From contig NZ_JAAMPJ010000007.1 of NCBI RefSeq assembly GCF_011067745.1, positions 478,601-542,600 on the forward strand: a stretch of DNA of 64,000 bases, written 5' to 3'. Below, one piece after another: positions 63,001-64,000 of this stretch. The position numbers were made by a program, and so were the translations under genes. The stretch's first letter is position 1; every line of letters begins with the position of its first letter. The notes beneath the pieces are model-generated. The model did no database searches. It was not told the origin of the DNA and saw nothing but the letters and a program-made list of their open reading frames with translations. The DNA comes from Lentzea alba (GTDB lineage: Bacteria > Actinomycetota > Actinomycetes > Mycobacteriales > Pseudonocardiaceae).

Positions 63001-63202
63001 CGGGCATTCGCTGGCCGCGGCCCAGGTGCTCGCCCGGATCCGGCGCGACTTCCAGGTCACCTTCGACTTCGCCGACTTCTACGACGCCACCACGGTCGCG
63101 GCCGTCGCCGTCCTGGTCGAGGAACGGCTGATGGCCGAACTCGACGATCTCACCGACGACGAGGTGCTGGCGATGCTGGACGAGGAAGAAAAAACCCGAT
63201 GA
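54011..63202 (+). CDS. NRPS 2: three C-A-T modules
   Basis: 3063 residues. Module 1: C (HHIVTDGWS, about 137), A (YTSGSTGRPKG; selectivity D-L-T-K-V-G-E-V-G, Asn-like, Asp possible), T (Ser954). Module 2: C (HHIISDGWS, about 1132), A (FTSGSTGVPKG; D-I-W-E-V-T-A-D-D, acidic pocket, Dap/Dab-like), T (Ser1992). Module 3: C (HHLAADGGS), an atypical A domain (HTSGTSGEPRAV without the usual Lys, SHDPFLRDLF, NFYGATET; D-P-R-H-F-G-F-Q-A), T (Ser3000). It ends in an acidic tail (LDDLTDDEVLAMLDEEEKTR) that could dock with the next protein. No epimerization, methylation or thioesterase domain. The gap from NRPS 1 is 24 bases. Confidence 0.9.
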   Translation: MTQDQVYVMPASPAQVGLWLLAQLDPASTAYHVPAAVRLRGPLDAEVLARAFDALVARHEILRTTFTTENGEVCQVVHPRGLAGLEVVDLGDDPSSCLTACVEQAARPFDLEAGPLVLPRLYRLGDDDHVLSLLMHHIVTDGWSSGIMVRELAALYTAQRYGLGDPLPAVGLQYADFALWHRDLLASGTGEKQLDHWRRELAGDDVVLSLPTDRPRPANPTFVADRVDAVLDPAKLRAAAAKHGATLFMAVHAAFASVLAHSSGRREVRLGVPSAYREHAGTQDVVGFLANTLVVRTEWDRDRTFADLLTQVRDRTTTALANDDVPYGELARALGGPLVQAMIAMDNAPDTFTLSPGLTGSRFEIPQTTAKYELTLFVRETPDALELALEYSAELFDRSTAQTLLDRVLAVCAADTATTLGEIHAVTGAEQALLDEWSRGPDVRPGKLAHAMFAEHAAAHPDDVAVVDGTRVVTYGALAAEAERISGVLPRGGLVGVSLPRSADLVAALLAVWRNGCAYLPLDPSLPPARRAAIVADAQPALVLGPDEVANATGTGEPAPVQDSDLAYVLYTSGSTGRPKGVAVTHGNLANYLRFAATEYTVDGPPVAPLHTTVGFDLTVTSLWVPLTTGGTVHVVSEDDSLDGLAALLGTGAATLVKLTPAHLDALCDLLPDNALAQSRACFVVGGEALSAALVRRFLAIAPHVRVVNEYGPTEATVGCCVDGDVAGIGDRPTMPIGVPINGTTLRVLDERLERVPVGVPGELCISGAGVAQGYLGQPELTAESFVTDPCTGARMYRTGDLVRYLPDGRLEYLGRADEQVKIRGHRVEPAEVEAALRGLPEVHGAAVVAREQAAGKVLVGYVVTGADLRELTATLTTALPAHMVPLLVAVPEIPLTANGKVDRAALPEPASEHRPHVAPLAGTETVIADVWREVLDVEVIGRDDDFFALGGHSLAASRVVARLRDRCGVTLPMRTLFEATTPAELAAVVDRESADAAEPEADEPADRLSFAQRRLWFLDRLEPGSPLYNVPAAFVLRGELDVEALRAAATGLVRRHEALRTAFPTAADGTARVVVTDLDTLDLPVVDVAPAEVEQRALAQAATPFDLAEAPLVRLELLCTGQDHVLLVTMHHIISDGWSVGVLLRDLAELYRAQRAHETPNLPELTSTYGDHARRQHRRMDRGDLDGQFAYWADRLRGPLPVLDLPSDRPRGTGPRPGGELLHTWDAELSDRLDAFSREVGATPFITALAAFYAFLHRHTGQQDLVVGTPVAGRTHASTENLVGCFINMLPLRAEIDPAWSFAELVAVVRRHALDAFDHQDVPFERLVEQAGRDQSRTPLFGVLFGLQNTPLPSEGLPGLEIEELPVHSGTARFDLTVLLEPRADGHRLRMEYDAGLFDRATAARFAERYETVLRGALTAPDTTITDLPVLGESEQELLRGVPGTTVVPFPTDRAFAELFADQVRRTPDAIAVTDAGGSLTYAELLAAASRFAAGARDRGVRQGERVALLLERGTGFLTAVIGLFLIGAAYVPLDPRYPAARLTRILTGSRARLLLHDQATAGVLADLAQELPHADLAEIGGEPLPREQWACHPDDLAYVIFTSGSTGVPKGAMVEQKGMVNHLWAKVHDLGFTSVDTIVQNASVCFDISVWQFLTPLVVGGRVVVVTDDEARDPAPLWGAAREHAATVLETVPSMLRAALDLPRLPEAPELRWLVVTGEALPPALVRDWLDRQPGVPIVNAYGPTECSDDITHAVLTSAPETVPIGRPVPNMRLHVLDAALRPVPAGVPGELYAGGIGVGRGYLGDAALTAARFVPDPFSDVPGARLYRTGDLVRLRQDGLLEFLGRVDHQVKIRGHRVELGEIESVLTTHDGVRECVVTAVTDARGDTVLVAYVTGTGTPSELREHVAAAVGTQLAPAQVVVLESLPLNANGKIDRAALPAPEWGAAPERVRVEPRDDLERTVVRVWADVLGVADVGVTDDFFDLGGHSLVAVRVQARLREALGRDVPLRMIFGAPVAEDFAALLRAAPAVTADPLPATPAGGREPLSPAQARLWYFEQRVPGTHVLNMAAAYRISGPLDPARLERAINAVVATHDVLRTGYGDEDGMPYSQVFPPHPIEVAVHDVTEADLPRLAEQESTHVFDLTTGPVLRAALARLGAEDWVLFATVHHLAADGGSVQILISDVFRHYAGLPPLPPSARYADWTRWQKSTMDEDRHLAHWRTALADLPAAVTLPPDRPRTAAQTYQGALVATTVPTSLATGLRSLARDHDATLFMVLLAGFQAVLARLSGSTDVVVGSPVDGRAHPAVEHTVGCFINTLPLRAVVSPGGSFTELVGAVRGTVLDAFTHQDLPFERIVAELPGRDHALSPVFQVLFNMLDPDDPLAALPGDLAVRPYGEHLLSLGAKFDVSLYVRDRGEQGIALTAVYNTALYDEGRIADLLDRLTALLAEAVAAPSSPVGALPARTALDAALPDLSPQPAAEWNGGLLDRLDHWATHTPDAVAVDDGSRRVTHRELRAAVEGTAAALVAHGVKPGDVVAVQGKRHALLPAAVLGAMHAGATFLVLDPDHPEAERQRRCAAAGCQVVVVPEPEEASGGVLAVQTAGSTPRVTRDPDATAYLVHTSGTSGEPRAVATSERPLAHFLEWHTSRHGFGPDDRFAALSGPSHDPFLRDLFTPLWCGGQLRIPAAPVVRDPDALAAWLADNAVTAVHLTPSLARLFAGAAARPLPELRWAFFGGEPLTGQTCADLAARAPDVRCVNFYGATETPQAVAAQDVDLDAARSHPGATVPIGRGVGGAELLVRVGERRAGVGEIGEIVVRTPYLALGYLGDPELTAARFGDGEYRTGDLGRYRPDGTVVPEGRADRQLKVRGHRIEPGELESRLLRHPCVTAAHVLADGDVLVAHLTGEEQKLLDWCRAELPEHLVPGRVEWWDRFPLTANGKLDAAALAARQVHVAPVAPRTDAEHAVLAIWRDVLPGREFGVEDEFFAVGGHSLAAAQVLARIRRDFQVTFDFADFYDATTVAAVAVLVEERLMAELDDLTDDEVLAMLDEEEKTR

Positions 63203-64000
63203 GCGACACCACGAACGCCGCTGAGGCACGCCGCCGTCTGCTCGCCAAGCGCCTGCGCGGCGGCGCGAAGCCGCTGACCGAGGGGCCGCGTCTCGGCCGG
63301 GGCGAGCTCCTGCCCGCGCAGGAACGCCTGTGGGTGCACCAGCAGCTCGACCCGCACAGCACCGCGTTCAGCATCTGCGAGGCCGTCCGGATCGAAGGGC
63401 CGCTCGACGTCGCCGCCCTGCGGCACGCGGCCGCCGAGGTCTCCGCACGGCACGAGACGTTGCGCACGACCTTCCACGCCGAGGACGGTGTGGCGTACAC
63501 GCTGACGCACGAGGAGCTGCTCCCCGAGGTCACCGTCCTCGACTCCACAGTGGACTCGGCGGTGACACACGCGGTCACGCGGCCGTTCGACCTCGCCACC
63601 GGACCGCTGCTGCGCCTCCACGTCGTGCCGGACGGCCAGGCGCACGTGCTGGTCCTGTCGACGCACCACATCATCGCCGACGGCTGGTCGATGTCGCTGC
63701 TGATCACCGAGCTGACCGCGGCCTACCTGCGGCGCACCGGTGCGCCGATCCCGCCTCCCGAGCCGATGCGCGCACACTGGAGCGACGTGGTGCGCGTCCG
63801 CCGGGGAACACCACAGTCCACAGTGGAGGAACAACTCGCCTACTGGCGCGCTGAACTCCACGCGCTCCCCGAGCGCTCTGCCGACGAGTCGCCAAAGGGC
63901 GGCACCGTGCCGGTTCGGCTGGCTCCGGCGTTGACCGAGGCACTGCACGCCGCGTGCGCCGCACACGGTGTCACGCCGTACGTGGTGCTGCTGGCCGCGT
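63199..64000 (+). CDS. NRPS 3, first condensation domain (cut by window edge)
   Basis: The ATG at 63199 overlaps the stop of NRPS 2 (ATGA) and the frame stays open to the end of the window (267 codons). After a basic N-terminal helix (ARRRLLAKRLRGGAK) a condensation domain begins: LPAQERLWVHQQLDP, RHETLRTTF, and the active-site motif THHIIADGWS (about residue 155). The basic helix is opposite in charge to the acidic tail of NRPS 2, so the two may pair. The rest of the protein and any thioesterase lie beyond the window. Confidence 0.85.
   Translation, partial: MSDTTNAAEARRRLLAKRLRGGAKPLTEGPRLGRGELLPAQERLWVHQQLDPHSTAFSICEAVRIEGPLDVAALRHAAAEVSARHETLRTTFHAEDGVAYTLTHEELLPEVTVLDSTVDSAVTHAVTRPFDLATGPLLRLHVVPDGQAHVLVLSTHHIIADGWSMSLLITELTAAYLRRTGAPIPPPEPMRAHWSDVVRVRRGTPQSTVEEQLAYWRAELHALPERSADESPKGGTVPVRLAPALTEALHAACAAHGVTPYVVLLAA

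Noticed and set aside
1..64000. CRISPR arrays, tRNA or rRNA genes, prophage, origin
   Set aside because: No regularly spaced repeats with spacers, no RNA gene signatures, and no phage structural or integrase genes were seen.

Overview
The window is very GC-rich, with frequent GTG and TTG starts and short operons whose genes overlap by 1 to 4 bases. The gene content (AfsR/SARP-like BTAD regulators, DUF4232, DUF3885, PIG-L deacetylase, GH62 arabinofuranosidase, large NRPS genes with an MbtH partner) points to a filamentous actinomycete, probably Pseudonocardiales such as Lentzea, Saccharothrix or a relative. The genus is inference; no rRNA or tRNA gene was seen.

Left part (1-12.2 kb): the end of a short-chain dehydrogenase, a small secreted SH3-like protein, a large BTAD/NB-ARC/TPR regulator convergent with a membrane-anchored peptidase-like protein, an ABC exporter, a PIG-L deacetylase, then scattered small genes including barstar-like and SUKH-like immunity-type proteins.

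Middle part (12.2-33 kb) is accessory DNA. It carries a SipW-type signal peptidase with two candidate exported substrates. It also carries a three-gene cassette of a 77-residue protein, an HQxxH putative metalloenzyme and an aldo/keto reductase, which resembles a peptide-modification locus. An azoreductase and a MarR regulator share one operator sequence. Then come a second BTAD/NB-ARC/TPR regulator, a SNF2 helicase, a GH62 enzyme and a convergently arranged Xre/RES toxin-antitoxin pair. Six decayed gene fragments (ctaD, a GNAT, an IS110 transposase, glgX, a DJ-1/PfpI gene, a CopC gene) and a ~20-base intergenic repeat show that this stretch has been remodelled many times.

33-38.4 kb: a DedA protein, then a LysR regulator divergent from a four-gene operon (FAD monooxygenase, CocE-type hydrolase, SnoaL-like, NIPSNAP-like) with a clear LysR box between them.

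38.5-64 kb: a biosynthetic gene cluster that runs off the right edge. It encodes a lysine 2,3-aminomutase homologue, SbnA and SbnB homologues that make L-2,3-diaminopropionate (Dap), an MbtH protein, a B12-binding radical SAM enzyme, a membrane M28 peptidase, a fused ABC exporter, and NRPS proteins. The first NRPS is FAAL-T-C-A-T-T-T with three protein-identical tandem carrier domains; the second is (C-A-T)x3; a third begins at 63199. Read colinearly, the product starts as fatty acyl, then an aliphatic residue, then Asn (or Asp), then Dap/Dab, then a residue chosen by an atypical A domain. No epimerization, methylation or thioesterase domain lies inside the window. I do not recognise it as a known lipopeptide cluster.
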